Source: Actinomycetospora sp. NBRC 106375 (GTDB lineage Bacteria; Actinomycetota; Actinomycetes; Mycobacteriales; Pseudonocardiaceae). From it: 64,000 bases of DNA. Positions 1 through 9,515 of this stretch are shown here, one piece after another (the first letter of the stretch is position 1; each line of letters opens with the position of its first letter). The stretch covers positions 248,001-312,000 of the forward strand of contig NZ_BSTS01000001.1 in NCBI RefSeq assembly GCF_030269665.1. The letters are read 5' to 3'. The notes below the pieces were generated by a model. It was given only the letters and a program-made list of their open reading frames with translations. It was not told where the DNA came from and did not search any database. The translations under genes and the position numbers were made by a program.

Positions 1-1418
1 ACGGCTGGCACACCCAGGTGGTGCGCGGCGGCGAGAACGTCGTCGGCATCCGTGAGGCGCTGGCCAACGCCAAGGCCGAGACCGGGCGCCCCAGCTTCAT
101 CGCCCTGCGCACGATCATCGGCTATCCGGCGCCGGACAAGATGAACACCGGCGCCGCGCACGGCGCCGCGCTCGGCGAGGACGAGGTCCGGAAGGTCAAG
201 GAAGCCCTCGGCTTCGACCCGGACGTCCACTTCCACATCGACCAGGACGTGCTCGCGCACGCGCGATCGGTCGGCGAGCGCGGCAAGGCCGAGCACGAGC
301 AGTGGGACAAGCAGTTCGCCGACTGGGCGGCGGCCAACCCCGAGCGTCGCGCGCTCCTGGAGCGCATGGCCCGTCGCCAGCTCCCCGACGGGTGGCACGA
401 CAAGCTGCCGACCTGGGAGGTCGGCGGCGACGCCGTCGCGACCCGCAAGGCGCTGCAGAAGATCCTCGGCGAGATCGGCCCCGTGCTCCCCGAGCTGTGG
501 GGCGGGTCGGCCGACCTCGCGGAGAGCAACAACACGACGATCAAGGGCGCGGACTCGTTCGGCCCGTCGACGGTCTCCACGACCATGTGGGGCCAGATGA
601 GCCCGTACGGCCGCACGCTGCACTTCGGCGTCCGCGAGCACGCGATGGGCTCGATCCTCAACGGGATCGCGCTGCACGGCGGCACCCGCGTCTACGGCGG
701 CACGTTCCTGATCTTCTCCGACTACATGCGGCCCGCGGTCCGGCTCGCGGCGCTGATGAAGCTGCCGACCACCTACATCTGGACCCACGACTCGATCGGT
801 CTCGGCGAGGACGGGCCCACCCACCAGCCGATCGAGCAGCTGGCCTCGCTGCGCGCGGTGCCCGGCCTGTCGATCGTGCGGCCCGCGGACGCCAACGAGA
901 CCGCCGCGTGCGTCCGCCACGTCCTCGACAACCCGACCGGCCCGGCCGGCCTCGCCCTCACGCGGCAGAACCTGCCGATCCTCGAGGGCACCGACACCGA
1001 CGGCGTCGCCCGCGGCGGCTACGTCCTCCAGGACGCCACCGGCGGGCAGCCGCAGCTGATCCTCATCGCCACCGGCTCGGAGGTGCAGCTCGCGGTGGAG
1101 GCCCGGAAGGTCTTCGAGGCCGAGGGCGTTCCCACCCGGGTGGTGAGCATGCCGTGCGTCGAGTGGTTCCAGGCGCAGGACCGCTCGTACACCCGCCACG
1201 TGCTCCCGCCCGAGGTCAAGGCCCGGGTCTCCGTCGAGGCCGCCGTGGCCCTGACCTGGCACCAGTTCGTCGGCGACGACGGCGAGTGCGTCTCGATCGA
1301 GCACTTCGGCGCCAGCGCCGACTACAAGACGCTGTTCCAGCAGTTCGGCTTCACCAGCGAGCACGTGGTGGAGGCCGGACGCCGTTCGCTCGCCCGCGCC
1401 GCCGAGCACTCCGCCTGA
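1..1418 (+). CDS. tkt: Transketolase, 5' end missing
   Basis: This is the C-terminal two-thirds of transketolase, the thiamine-diphosphate enzyme that moves two-carbon ketol units between pentose-phosphate sugars in the cytosol. The frame is open from base 3 and no true start lies in the window. About 471 codons are present against roughly 700 for the whole family. Visible are the pyrimidine/ThDP-binding part ([20 protein letters not shown]), the FGVREHAMG motif with the catalytic Glu, the [16 protein letters not shown] stretch and the C-terminal domain with [10 protein letters not shown]. It is the first visible gene of a plus-strand operon; tal follows 18 bp later behind a GAGGAGG ribosome site. 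The family assignment is secure; only the missing N-terminus limits the call. Confidence 0.97.
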   Translation, partial: GWHTQVVRGGENVVGIREALANAKAETGRPSFIALRTIIGYPAPDKMNTGAAHGAALGEDEVRKVKEALGFDPDVHFHIDQDVLAHARSVGERGKAEHEQWDKQFADWAAANPERRALLERMARRQLPDGWHDKLPTWEVGGDAVATRKALQKILGEIGPVLPELWGGSADLAESNNTTIKGADSFGPSTVSTTMWGQMSPYGRTLHFGVREHAMGSILNGIALHGGTRVYGGTFLIFSDYMRPAVRLAALMKLPTTYIWTHDSIGLGEDGPTHQPIEQLASLRAVPGLSIVRPADANETAACVRHVLDNPTGPAGLALTRQNLPILEGTDTDGVARGGYVLQDATGGQPQLILIATGSEVQLAVEARKVFEAEGVPTRVVSMPCVEWFQAQDRSYTRHVLPPEVKARVSVEAAVALTWHQFVGDDGECVSIEHFGASADYKTLFQQFGFTSEHVVEAGRRSLARAAEHSA

Positions 1419-1436
1419 GTTCCGAGGAGGACCCTC

Positions 1437-2561
1437 ATGGCCACCAACACCCCCCTCGCCGACCTCTCCGCCGCCGGCGTCTCGATCTGGCTCGACGACC
1501 TGTCGCGCCAGCGCATCGAGTCCGGCAACCTCGCCTCGCTCATCGAGGAGGACGAGGTCGTCGGCGTCACCAGCAACCCGACGATCTTCGCGAGCGCCTT
1601 CGCCGACGCGGACCACTACGCCGAGGACCTCGACGGGCTCGCCGCCCGCGGCACCTCGGTCGAGGACGCGATCCGGGAGCTCACCACCGGTGACGTGCGG
1701 CGCGCGTGCGACGTGTTCCGCGGCGTCTGGCAGCGGACCGACGGCGTCGACGGGCGCGTGTCCCTCGAGGTCGACCCGGGCAAGGCCCACGACACCGAGG
1801 CCACGGTCGCCGAGGCCGTCGACCTCTGGAAGACGGTCGACCGGCCCAACCTGATGATCAAGATTCCGGCGACCCCGGAGGGCATCCCGGCGATCACGCG
1901 GACGCTCGCGGAGGGCATCAGCGTCAACGTCACGCTGATCTTCTCGGTCGACCGCTACCGCCAGGTGATGGACGCCTTCCTCGCCGGGCTCGAGCAGGCC
2001 CGCGCGAACGGGCACGACCTCGCCCCGATGGCCTCCGTCGCGTCGTTCTTCGTCTCCCGCGTGGACAGCGAGGTCGACAAGCGGCTCGAGAAGATCGGCA
2101 CCGACGCCGCGCTGAACCTGCGCGGTACCGCGGCCATCGCCAACGCGCGGCTGGCCTACGCCGCGTTCCTCGAGGTGTTCGGCACCGAGCGCTGGGCGGC
2201 GCTCAAGGGCGCAGGCGCCAAGCCGCAGCGCCCGCTGTGGGCCTCGACCGGCGTGAAGAACAAGGCCTACCCGGACACGCTCTACGTCACCGAGCTGGCC
2301 GCGCCGAACACGGTCAACACGATGCCGGAGGCGACCCTGCGGGCCTTCGCCGACCACGGCACCCTGCACGGCGACGCCATCACCGGGACCGAGGACGCCG
2401 CCCGCGAGGTGTTCGCCGGGCTCGCCCACGTCGGTGTCGACGTCGACGACGTCTACCAGGTACTCGAGGACGAGGGCGTCAAGAAGTTCGACGACTCCTG
2501 GTCCGAGCTGACCACGACCGTCTCCGACCAGCTGTCGCGCCGCAGCCCGGAGCAGCAGTGA
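1437..2561 (+). CDS. tal: Transaldolase
   Basis: Transaldolase moves a dihydroxyacetone unit between sugar phosphates and links the pentose-phosphate pathway to glycolysis. The protein has 374 residues, the length usual for the actinobacterial form. The substrate-region motif GVTSNPTIF is at about 43-51, the Schiff-base lysine is K142 in [11 protein letters not shown], and the NVTLIFSV strand follows. The ATG at 1437 is preceded by GAGGAGG. Its TGA stop overlaps the GTG of pgi (GTGA), so the two are translationally coupled. Confidence 0.97.
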   Translation: MATNTPLADLSAAGVSIWLDDLSRQRIESGNLASLIEEDEVVGVTSNPTIFASAFADADHYAEDLDGLAARGTSVEDAIRELTTGDVRRACDVFRGVWQRTDGVDGRVSLEVDPGKAHDTEATVAEAVDLWKTVDRPNLMIKIPATPEGIPAITRTLAEGISVNVTLIFSVDRYRQVMDAFLAGLEQARANGHDLAPMASVASFFVSRVDSEVDKRLEKIGTDAALNLRGTAAIANARLAYAAFLEVFGTERWAALKGAGAKPQRPLWASTGVKNKAYPDTLYVTELAAPNTVNTMPEATLRAFADHGTLHGDAITGTEDAAREVFAGLAHVGVDVDDVYQVLEDEGVKKFDDSWSELTTTVSDQLSRRSPEQQ

Positions 2562-4243
2562 GCGCCGGCAGCAGTGACCCCATCGCGGTCCGTGTCGTCG
2601 ACCGGGGCCTCGCCGACGCGTCGGAGGCCCTGGTCGAGAAGCTCGTCGGTGACGGCGCCGCGTCCAAGCTCGCGGCGAAGGACGCCACCCTGTGGGGTCC
2701 GGACGCCGAGCCCGAGGCCAGCAAGCGCCTGGACTGGGTGAGCCTGCACGAGACGTCCCGCCCGCTGGTCGACGAGCTCGCGTCGCTGCGCCGGTCGCTG
2801 CACGAGGACGGCGTCGACCGCGTCGTGCTCGCCGGCATGGGCGGCTCGTCGCTGGCTCCCGAGGTCATCTGCGCGACGCGCTCGGGCGGGGCGGTGGGCG
2901 GCGAGTTCCCGCTCGTCGTGCTCGACACGACCGACCCGATGCAGGTCTCGGACGCGCTCGCGGGCGACCTGACCCGCACGGTGCTCGTCGTGTCGTCGAA
3001 GTCCGGCGGCACCGTCGAGACCGACAGCCAGCGCCGGGTGTTCGCCCAGGTCTTCGAGGCCAACGGCATCGACGCGGCGTCCCGCATGGTCGTCGTGACC
3101 GACCCGGGCACGAAGCTCGGCGACCTCGCCCGCGACGAGGGCTACCGCGCCCTCGTCGAGGCCGACCCGGGTGTCGGCGGGCGGTACTCGGCGCTGACGG
3201 CGTTCGGGCTCGTGCCCTCCGCGCTGGCCGGCGTCGACATCGCCGAGCTGCTCGACGAGGCCGCCGCCGCGGCTCCGGAGCTCGGGCGCGACAGCGCGGA
3301 CAACCCTGCCGTCGTGCTGGCGGCCGCGATGGCCGCCGCCCACAACGCGGGCGCCGAGAAGGTGGTGCTCGCCGACACCGGCTCCGGGCTCGTCGGCTTC
3401 GGCAACTGGGCCGAGCAGCTGATCGCCGAGTCCACCGGGAAGCAGGGCACCGGCCTGCTCCCAGTGGTCGTCGAGGGCCCCGACGCGCCGGGCTTCGCCG
3501 ACCACCGCGGCGACGCCACCGCGGTCGCGGTCGGGCCCGCGGATTCGGCGGCGCAGGTGGTGGTCACCGGCACCCTGGGCGGGCAGTTCCTGCTGTGGGA
3601 GACCGCGGTCGCGCTGGCCGGGCGCCTCATCGGGATCAACCCGTTCGACCAGCCCGACGTCGAATCGGCGAAGCAGGCCACCCGCGACCTGCTCGCGGCC
3701 GCGTCGGACGGGTCCTCCGACGCCGCGGCCGACGACTCCCCCATCGCCACCGACGGCGTCATCGAGATCCGCGCCGCGGGCGACGCGAGCTGGCTCGGCC
3801 GGCCCGACACGGTGATCGACGCGATCCAGGCGCTGGTGAACGCGGCCCCGGACGGCGGCTACATCGCCGTGCAGGCCTACCTCGACCGGCTCGACGACGC
3901 GTCGTTCGCGACCCTGCGCCCGGAGCTCGCCACGGCCACCGGGCTGCAGACGACCTTCGGCTGGGGGCCGCGCTTCCTGCACTCCACGGGCCAGTACCAC
4001 AAGGGCGGGCACCAGAACGGCGTGTTCCTGCAGATCACGGGCTCGGTGGCCGACGACCTCGCCATCCCGGGGCAGCCGTTCTCGTTCGGCACGCTCGAGC
4101 ACGCCCAGGCGCGCGGCGACGCGGGCGTGCTCGCCGCGCCGAAGAACGGCGGCACCGCGCGCCCCGTCCTGCGCCTGCACCTGGCCGACAGGGCGGCGGG
4201 ACTGGTGGCGCTCGCGAACGCCGTCCGGGAGGTGAGTCGGTGA
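2558..4243 (+). CDS. pgi: Glucose-6-phosphate isomerase
   Basis: This enzyme interconverts glucose-6-phosphate and fructose-6-phosphate. The start is the GTG at 2558 that overlaps the tal stop by 4 bp, giving 561 residues, the normal family size. The phosphosugar (SIS) motifs are clear: [13 protein letters not shown] near residue 90, [12 protein letters not shown] near 145, and near the C-terminus the conserved stretch [16 protein letters not shown]. Its position between tal and zwf lets sugar phosphates leaving the pentose cycle be recycled into the oxidative branch. The stop overlaps the GTG of zwf. Confidence 0.96.
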   Translation: MSAGSSDPIAVRVVDRGLADASEALVEKLVGDGAASKLAAKDATLWGPDAEPEASKRLDWVSLHETSRPLVDELASLRRSLHEDGVDRVVLAGMGGSSLAPEVICATRSGGAVGGEFPLVVLDTTDPMQVSDALAGDLTRTVLVVSSKSGGTVETDSQRRVFAQVFEANGIDAASRMVVVTDPGTKLGDLARDEGYRALVEADPGVGGRYSALTAFGLVPSALAGVDIAELLDEAAAAAPELGRDSADNPAVVLAAAMAAAHNAGAEKVVLADTGSGLVGFGNWAEQLIAESTGKQGTGLLPVVVEGPDAPGFADHRGDATAVAVGPADSAAQVVVTGTLGGQFLLWETAVALAGRLIGINPFDQPDVESAKQATRDLLAAASDGSSDAAADDSPIATDGVIEIRAAGDASWLGRPDTVIDAIQALVNAAPDGGYIAVQAYLDRLDDASFATLRPELATATGLQTTFGWGPRFLHSTGQYHKGGHQNGVFLQITGSVADDLAIPGQPFSFGTLEHAQARGDAGVLAAPKNGGTARPVLRLHLADRAAGLVALANAVREVSR

Positions 4244-5802
4244 CCCCATCGTCGGGGCACACGCACCGCGACACCTACGGGGACTGGACCAACCCGCTGC
4301 GCGACGCGCGCGACAAGCGCCTGCCGCGCATCGCCGGGCCCTCGGGCCTGGTGCTCTTCGGCGTCACGGGCGACCTGGCGCGCAAGAAGCTCATGCCCGC
4401 GATCTACGACCTGGCCAACCGCGGGCTCCTGCCGCCGGGCTTCGCGCTGGTCGGGTTCGCGCGGCGCGACTGGGAGGACGAGGACTTCGCCGAGGTCGTC
4501 CACGACGCCGTCCGCGAGCACTCCCGCACCCCGTTCCGGCAGGAGGTCTGGGACCGCCTCGCCGAGGGGCTGCGCTTCGTGCAGGGCACCTTCGACGACG
4601 ACGAGGCCTTCGACCGCCTGGCCGCGTGCGTCGCCGAGCTGGACGCCGAGCGCGGCACGAACGGCAACCACGCGTTCTACCTGTCGATCCCGCCGTCCGC
4701 GTTCCCGACGGTGTGCAAGCAGCTCTCCCGGTCGGGTCTCGCCGACGACGAGGGCGACGTGTGGCGCCGCGTCGTCATCGAGAAGCCCTTCGGCCACGAC
4801 CTGCGCTCGGCGCGCGAGCTCAACGGCATCGTCAACGACGTCTTCCCCGAGGACGCGGTCTTCCGCATCGACCACTACCTCGGCAAAGAGACCGTCCAGA
4901 ACCTGCTCGCCCTGCGGTTCGCCAACGAGCTGTTCGAGCCGATCTGGAACGCCCACCACGTCGACCACGTGCAGATCACGATGGCCGAGGACATCGGCGT
5001 GGGCGGGCGCGCGGGCTACTACGACGGGATCGGCGCCGCCCGCGACGTCATCCAGAACCACCTGCTGCAGCTGCTCGCGCTGACGGCGATGGAGGAGCCG
5101 GTCTCCTTCTCGCCGCACGACCTGCGCGAGGAGAAGATCAAGGTCCTGTCGGCGACGACGCTCGCCGAGCCGCTCGACGAGACCACCGCCCGCGGCCAGT
5201 ACGGCGCCGGCTGGCAGGGGTCGAGCGAGGTCAAGGGCCTCCAGCAGGAGGAGGGTTTCCCGCCCGACTCGGTCACCGAGACCTACGCGGCGATCACGTG
5301 CGACGTCAACACGCGCCGGTGGGCCGGGGTGCCGTTCTACCTGCGCACCGGCAAGCGGCTGGGTCGCCGCGTCACCGAGATCGCGGTGGTCTTCAAGCGC
5401 GCCCCGCACCTGCCGTTCGACCAGACCATGACCGAGGAGCTCGGCCAGAACGCGCTGGTCGTCCGCGTGCAGCCGGACGAGGGCGTCACCCTGCGGTTCG
5501 GGTCGAAGGTGCCGGGCTCGGGCATGGAGGTACGGGACGTCACGATGGACTTCGGCTACGGCACGGCGTTCACCGAGGCCTCCCCCGAGGCCTACGAACG
5601 CCTGCTGCTCGACGTCCTGCTCGGCGAGCCGTCGCTCTTCCCCACCAACACCGAGGTCGAGCTGTCGTGGAGGATCCTCGACCCGGTGATCGACAAGTGG
5701 CACCGCGAGGGCTCCCCCGACAGCTATCCGGCCGGGACGTGGGGCCCGCGGTCGGCCGACGTGCTGCTCGAGCGCACCGGCCGCCAGTGGCGCCGGCCCT
5801 GA
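4240..5802 (+). CDS. zwf: Glucose-6-phosphate 1-dehydrogenase
   Basis: The enzyme oxidises glucose-6-phosphate to 6-phosphogluconolactone, the entry step of the oxidative pentose-phosphate pathway. The GTG at 4240 overlaps the pgi stop and gives 520 residues. Coenzyme-binding motif FGVTGDLARKK lies near residue 40, EKPFGHD near 185, and the substrate/catalytic signature RIDHYLGKE near 208-216. The next gene but one is the lactonase, and opcA, an assembly factor for this enzyme, follows 22 bp downstream. Confidence 0.97.
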   Translation: MTPSSGHTHRDTYGDWTNPLRDARDKRLPRIAGPSGLVLFGVTGDLARKKLMPAIYDLANRGLLPPGFALVGFARRDWEDEDFAEVVHDAVREHSRTPFRQEVWDRLAEGLRFVQGTFDDDEAFDRLAACVAELDAERGTNGNHAFYLSIPPSAFPTVCKQLSRSGLADDEGDVWRRVVIEKPFGHDLRSARELNGIVNDVFPEDAVFRIDHYLGKETVQNLLALRFANELFEPIWNAHHVDHVQITMAEDIGVGGRAGYYDGIGAARDVIQNHLLQLLALTAMEEPVSFSPHDLREEKIKVLSATTLAEPLDETTARGQYGAGWQGSSEVKGLQQEEGFPPDSVTETYAAITCDVNTRRWAGVPFYLRTGKRLGRRVTEIAVVFKRAPHLPFDQTMTEELGQNALVVRVQPDEGVTLRFGSKVPGSGMEVRDVTMDFGYGTAFTEASPEAYERLLLDVLLGEPSLFPTNTEVELSWRILDPVIDKWHREGSPDSYPAGTWGPRSADVLLERTGRQWRRP

Positions 5803-5824
5803 TCCCCCGAGAAAGGGCTTCACC

Positions 5825-6778
5825 GTGATCGTGGACCTGCCGTCGACGGACACGTCGGCGGTCAACCGCACGATGGTCGACCTGCGCGAGAGCGCCGGGG
5901 CCGTGGCGCTCGGGCGCGTGCTCACGCTGCTGATCATCACCGAGGACGGGCCGGAGGCCGAGGCCGCCATCCAGGCCGCCAACGACGCCAGCCGCGAGCA
6001 CCCGTGCCGCGTGCTCGTCCTCGCGCGCGGGGTGAAGCGGGCGGCCTCGCGCCTCGACGCGCAGATCCGCATCGGCGGCGACGCCGGGGCCAGCGAGGTC
6101 ATCGTGCTGCGCATGTACGGTCCGCTCGCCGACCAGGGCGGGGCGATCGTGGTGCCGCTGCTGCTGCCCGACGCGCCGATCGTGGCGTGGTGGCCCGGCG
6201 AGGCGCCGACGAGCCCGGCCGAGGACCCGGTGGGCAGCGTGGCCGGGCGGCGGATCACCGACGCGTCGTCGGCGAAGTCGCCGGCGAAGGCGATCGGCAA
6301 GCTGCGCCAGCGCTACCACCCGGGCGACACCGATCTCGCGTGGAGCCGCATCACCAGCTGGCGTGCGCTGCTCACGGCGGCGCTCGACCAGCCGCCGCAC
6401 GAGCGCATCACGGCGGCGTCGGTGTCGGGCGCGGCCGACTCCGCGTCGACCGACCTGCTCGCGGGCTGGCTGTCGTCGCGCCTGCACTGCCCCGTCACCC
6501 GCAGGAGCGCCGACGTGCCCGGCGGCGAGGGCGGGCAGATCGCCGCGGTGCGCCTCGACCGTCCGGGCGGACCGGTGGAGCTGCGCCGTGTCGACGCGAA
6601 GAGCGCCGTGCTCTCGCAGCCCGGGCAGCCGGACCGGCGCGTCGCGCTGTCCCGGCGGACCACCCGGGAGTGTCTCGCCGAGGAATTGCGCCGGCTGGAC
6701 CCGGACGACATCTTCGCCGAGGCGCTCGACGCGATGCCGACGGGACGCGGGCGCGCGACGAAGAAGGTGAGCGCATGA
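5825..6778 (+). CDS. opcA: Glucose-6-phosphate dehydrogenase assembly protein
   Basis: OpcA proteins are needed for full activity or assembly of the neighbouring Zwf in cyanobacteria and actinobacteria. The 317-residue product begins at GTG 5825 behind AGAAAGGG and shows the family hallmarks LLIITEDG near the N-terminus, VLVLARGVKR, and the PDAPIVAWWPGEAP segment in the middle. No catalytic motif is apparent, as expected for a non-enzymatic factor. Its ATGA overlap with pgl and position after zwf support the call. Confidence 0.93.
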   Translation: MIVDLPSTDTSAVNRTMVDLRESAGAVALGRVLTLLIITEDGPEAEAAIQAANDASREHPCRVLVLARGVKRAASRLDAQIRIGGDAGASEVIVLRMYGPLADQGGAIVVPLLLPDAPIVAWWPGEAPTSPAEDPVGSVAGRRITDASSAKSPAKAIGKLRQRYHPGDTDLAWSRITSWRALLTAALDQPPHERITAASVSGAADSASTDLLAGWLSSRLHCPVTRRSADVPGGEGGQIAAVRLDRPGGPVELRRVDAKSAVLSQPGQPDRRVALSRRTTRECLAEELRRLDPDDIFAEALDAMPTGRGRATKKVSA

Positions 6779-7545
6779 GCACGGGCCCGGACGTGGTCGT
6801 CCACCCCGACACCGACACCACCGCCACCGACGCGGGCGAGCGACTGCTCACCGCGCTGTCGGCGGCGCAGGCCGCGCGGGGCTCGGCCTCGGTGGTGCTG
6901 ACCGGCGGCGGGGTCGGCATCGCGATGCTGCGTGCCGTCGCGTCGTCCGCACGGCGTGACGCCGTCGACTGGGGATCGGTCGAGGTCTTCTGGGGCGACG
7001 AGCGCTTCGTCCCCGCCGGGGACGCCGAGCGCAACGACGCCCAGGCCCGCGAGGCCCTGCTGGACGCGCTGCCGCTCGACCCCGCCCGCGTGCACCCCAT
7101 GGCGTCGTCCGACGCGCCCGAGGACGCCGGTGGCGGCGACCCCGACCTCGCGGCCGACGCCTACGCCAAGATCCTCTCGGCGGCGGCGTCGCGGGCCGGG
7201 TCGGGCGCGGCGATCCCCGCGTTCGACGTGCTGCTGGCCGGCTGCGGGCCCGAGGGCCACGTGCTGTCGGTCTTCCCCGACTCCCCCGCGGTCCACGCGG
7301 CCGACGCCGGCGTCGTCGGGGTGCGCGACTGCCCCAAGCCGCCGCCGACCCGCGTGAGCCTGACGCTCCCCGCGGCCCGCGCGGCCCGCGAGGTGTGGCT
7401 GGTGGCCACCGGCGCGGGCAAGGCCGAGGTGCTCGCCCGTGCCCACGCCGGCGCCTCCGAGGTCGACGTCCCCCTCGCCGGACTGCGCGGCACCGAGCGG
7501 ACGCTGTGGCTGCTCGACGAGGACGCCGCGCGGGACCTGGCTTAG
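6775..7545 (+). CDS. pgl: 6-Phosphogluconolactonase
   Basis: It hydrolyses 6-phosphogluconolactone made by Zwf. The ATG at 6775 overlaps the opcA stop (ATGA), giving 256 residues. The SIS-like/NagB-like fold is seen in LTGGGVGIAML, EVFWGDERFVP near residue 78, and the GCGPEGHVLSVFPDSPA segment. The common form of that last motif is GxGxDGHxASLFPG, so this copy is slightly divergent (PEGHV). It is the last gene of the plus-strand operon; a strong hairpin begins 9 bp after the stop. Confidence 0.95.
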   Translation: MSTGPDVVVHPDTDTTATDAGERLLTALSAAQAARGSASVVLTGGGVGIAMLRAVASSARRDAVDWGSVEVFWGDERFVPAGDAERNDAQAREALLDALPLDPARVHPMASSDAPEDAGGGDPDLAADAYAKILSAAASRAGSGAAIPAFDVLLAGCGPEGHVLSVFPDSPAVHAADAGVVGVRDCPKPPPTRVSLTLPAARAAREVWLVATGAGKAEVLARAHAGASEVDVPLAGLRGTERTLWLLDEDAARDLA

Positions 7546-7553
7546 CGCCTTCC

Positions 7554-7612
7554 GCAGCGAACGCCTTGTTCGCTGCTTCTACGCGCGCGAACTCCCCGTT
7601 CGCACCGCCGTC
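7554..7612. repeat. Dispersed two-hairpin repeat, copy 1
   Basis: Two stem-loops lie side by side just after pgl. The first is GCAGCGAAC / GTTCGCTGC (7554-7562 with 7568-7576, 5-nt loop) followed by TTCT. The second is GCGAAC / GTTCGC (7587-7592 with 7598-7603, loop TCCCC). The 45 bases 7568-7612 match 60772-60816 at 42 positions. It sits between convergent genes and probably ends transcription from both. Its right part also encodes the last residues of the minus-strand gene at 7579. Confidence 0.85.
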
Positions 7613-7857
7613 GGCGCGTCCCAGGGGCGCAGCGAGCTCTCGAAGAGCTGCCAGCACCGGACCTGTGCGGCGGCGCGGGCGAGCACGGCCCGGACGAGGG
7701 CGACGTCCTCGCGGGGCGTGTGCTCCCGGGTCGGGGTCGAGGGCCACGCGGCGTCGCGGCCCGTCGGGTCGCCGGTGCCGCGAGAGTCCGCGCCGTAGCG
7801 GACGACGAGGGCGAGGCCGGCGGCGAGGGCGCCGAGCAGGACGATGGTGAGGATCAT
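7579..7857 (-). CDS. Small single-pass membrane protein, paralogue A
   Basis: I do not recognise a named family. The 92-residue protein starts with a hydrophobic helix (MILTIVLLGALAAGLALVV) and continues with a cytosolic-looking tail holding RYGADSRG, DPTGRDAAWP and SSLRPWD. The same features in the same order occur in the gene at 9499-9753, on the other side of the MocR gene, so the two are paralogues. The ATG at 7857 has a good GGAAGGAG site. The C-terminal dozen residues are encoded within the dispersed repeat and differ from the paralogue. No function is proposed; membrane location is inferred. Confidence 0.75.
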   Translation of the reverse strand: MILTIVLLGALAAGLALVVRYGADSRGTGDPTGRDAAWPSTPTREHTPREDVALVRAVLARAAAQVRCWQLFESSLRPWDAPTAVRTGSSRA

Positions 7858-7874
7858 CGGACTCTCCTTCCGGG

Positions 7875-7969
7875 AGTGGCTGGTTGCTGCCCTCCACAGT
7901 GGCCCCCAGTGGCAGGCTCTGCCAGGGCCACTTCGCCGGAAGTGGCACCCGAACTGGCAGAAGTGGCAG
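7875..7969 (+). promoter_or_regulatory. Cluster of AGTGGC repeats, candidate MocR operator
   Basis: The gap between the small membrane-protein gene and the MocR gene contains AGTGGC at 7875, 7898, 7908 (AGTGGCAG), 7941 (AGTGGCA) and 7962 (AGTGGCAG), ACTGGCAG at 7953, plus inverted partners CTGCCA at 7919 and CCACTT at 7928. MocR/PdxR regulators are known to bind short direct repeats near their own genes. The last copy ends 10 bp before the MocR ATG. Autoregulation, and control of the divergent membrane-protein gene, are inferences. Confidence 0.6.
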
Positions 7970-7979
7970 AATGCCGGGC

Positions 7980-9515
7980 ATGGACGAGCACCTCGGCGCC
8001 GGGAGCCTCGCGCGCCTGCTCCGCGGCTGGCGCGAGGGCGCCGGCGCGGGCACCAGCGCCCAAGCGGCGCTGGCCGCCCGCATCTCCGCGCTGCTCGCCG
8101 ACGGCCGCCTGGCCGTCGGCACCCGGGTCCCGAGCGAGCGCGAGCTCGCGACCGCCCTGGACGTCGGCCGCGGCACGGTGGCGGCCGCCTACGAGGAGCT
8201 CCGCGAGGGCGGCTACCTGGTCCGCCGGCGCGGGTCGGGCACGTGGACCTCCCAGCCGTCCGCCCCGGTGAGCAGGACCGACGCCGCCCCGGCCCCGCTG
8301 GACGGCGCCCTGCACGTCGGCGCCACCGGGTTCGCGCCCTTCGCCCCGATCGGGGCCATGGGCGCCCCGCCCGCGCAGGCCTGGGGCCGCGAGGTCATCG
8401 ACCTCGCCCACGCCGCCCCCTGGGCGCCGATGGAGGCGATGGCCGAGGCCGGTGCCCGCGCGCTCGCCGAGCTGCCGATGCACCTCGCCGGCAGCGGCTA
8501 CGACGTCCTCGGCCTGCCCGCCCTGCGCGAGGCCGTCGCCGCACGCCTGAGCGCCCAGGGCCTGCGCACCACCGCCGACGAGATCATGATCACCGCCGGG
8601 GCGCAGCACGCGCACGCGCTCGTCGCGCGCGCCCTCGTCCGCCCGGGCGACCGGGTCCTGCTCGAGCAGCCGACCTACCCCGGCGCCATCGACCTCGTGC
8701 GCCACACCTCGGCGCGACCGGTGCCCGTGGCGATGACGGAGCACGACGGCACGCCGGGCTGGGACGTCGAGGCGATCGCCGCGGCGATGCGGGCCTCGAC
8801 CCCCGCGGTCGGCTACCTGGTGCCCGACCACCAGAACCCCACCGGCGCCGTCATGAGCGCCGAGACCCGCGCAGCCGTCGTGGCCGCGGCGGCCCGGCAC
8901 GGCGTCCCCCTCGTCGTCGACGACTGCCTGCGCGAGATGTGGCTCGACGCCCCCACCCCGCCGCCGCTCGGGGCCTGGTCGGTCGGGGGCGGCACCCCCG
9001 TCATCACCACCGGGTCGCTGTCGAAGACCGTGTGGGGCGGGCTGCGCATCGGCTGGATGCGCGCCCCGCGGACGCTCCTGCGGCGCATCGCGGGAGCCCG
9101 GGCCTCGGACGACATCTCGACCCCGGTGCTCGAGCAGCTCGTCGCCGTCGCGCTGTTCGACCGTCTCGACGAGATCATCGCCGAGAGCAGGCGCGTGCTG
9201 GTGCACCGCCGGGAGCACCTCCGCGACGCCCTCGCCCGTGCCCTGCCCGAGTGGCGGACACCGCGGCCGCCGGGCGGCTTCAGCCTCTGGATCGACCTCG
9301 GGGTGCCGCGCTCCAGCGCCCTCGTCGAGGCGGCGGCGCGGGCCGGCATCCACCTGGCCGCCGGCCCCCGCTTCGGCACCGGCGGGGCGTTCGAGCAGTA
9401 CCTGCGCCTGCCCTACACCCTCTCCCCCGACGCGCTGGACGACGCCGTCGCCCGGCTCGCCGAGGCGTGGGACACCCTCGGCGCGGGCGCCCCGACCCTC
9501 ACGACCGTCGTGTGA
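7980..9515 (+). CDS. MocR/PdxR-type GntR regulator with aminotransferase domain
   Basis: The 511-residue protein joins an N-terminal winged helix of the GntR family (about residues 22-85; VPSERELATALDVGRGTV is the recognition region) to a fold-type I aminotransferase domain. The PLP lysine is K349 in the motif SLSKTVWGGLRIGWM, and the LVPDHQNPTGA segment is present. Such proteins sense PLP or an amino compound and often control vitamin B6 or transport genes. No pdxS/pdxT is adjacent; the neighbours are two paralogous membrane proteins. Start choice: ATG 7980 (an in-frame ATG at 7971 is possible). The 3' end overlaps the convergent gene by 17 bp. Confidence 0.9.
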   Translation: MDEHLGAGSLARLLRGWREGAGAGTSAQAALAARISALLADGRLAVGTRVPSERELATALDVGRGTVAAAYEELREGGYLVRRRGSGTWTSQPSAPVSRTDAAPAPLDGALHVGATGFAPFAPIGAMGAPPAQAWGREVIDLAHAAPWAPMEAMAEAGARALAELPMHLAGSGYDVLGLPALREAVAARLSAQGLRTTADEIMITAGAQHAHALVARALVRPGDRVLLEQPTYPGAIDLVRHTSARPVPVAMTEHDGTPGWDVEAIAAAMRASTPAVGYLVPDHQNPTGAVMSAETRAAVVAAAARHGVPLVVDDCLREMWLDAPTPPPLGAWSVGGGTPVITTGSLSKTVWGGLRIGWMRAPRTLLRRIAGARASDDISTPVLEQLVAVALFDRLDEIIAESRRVLVHRREHLRDALARALPEWRTPRPPGGFSLWIDLGVPRSSALVEAAARAGIHLAAGPRFGTGGAFEQYLRLPYTLSPDALDDAVARLAEAWDTLGAGAPTLTTVV

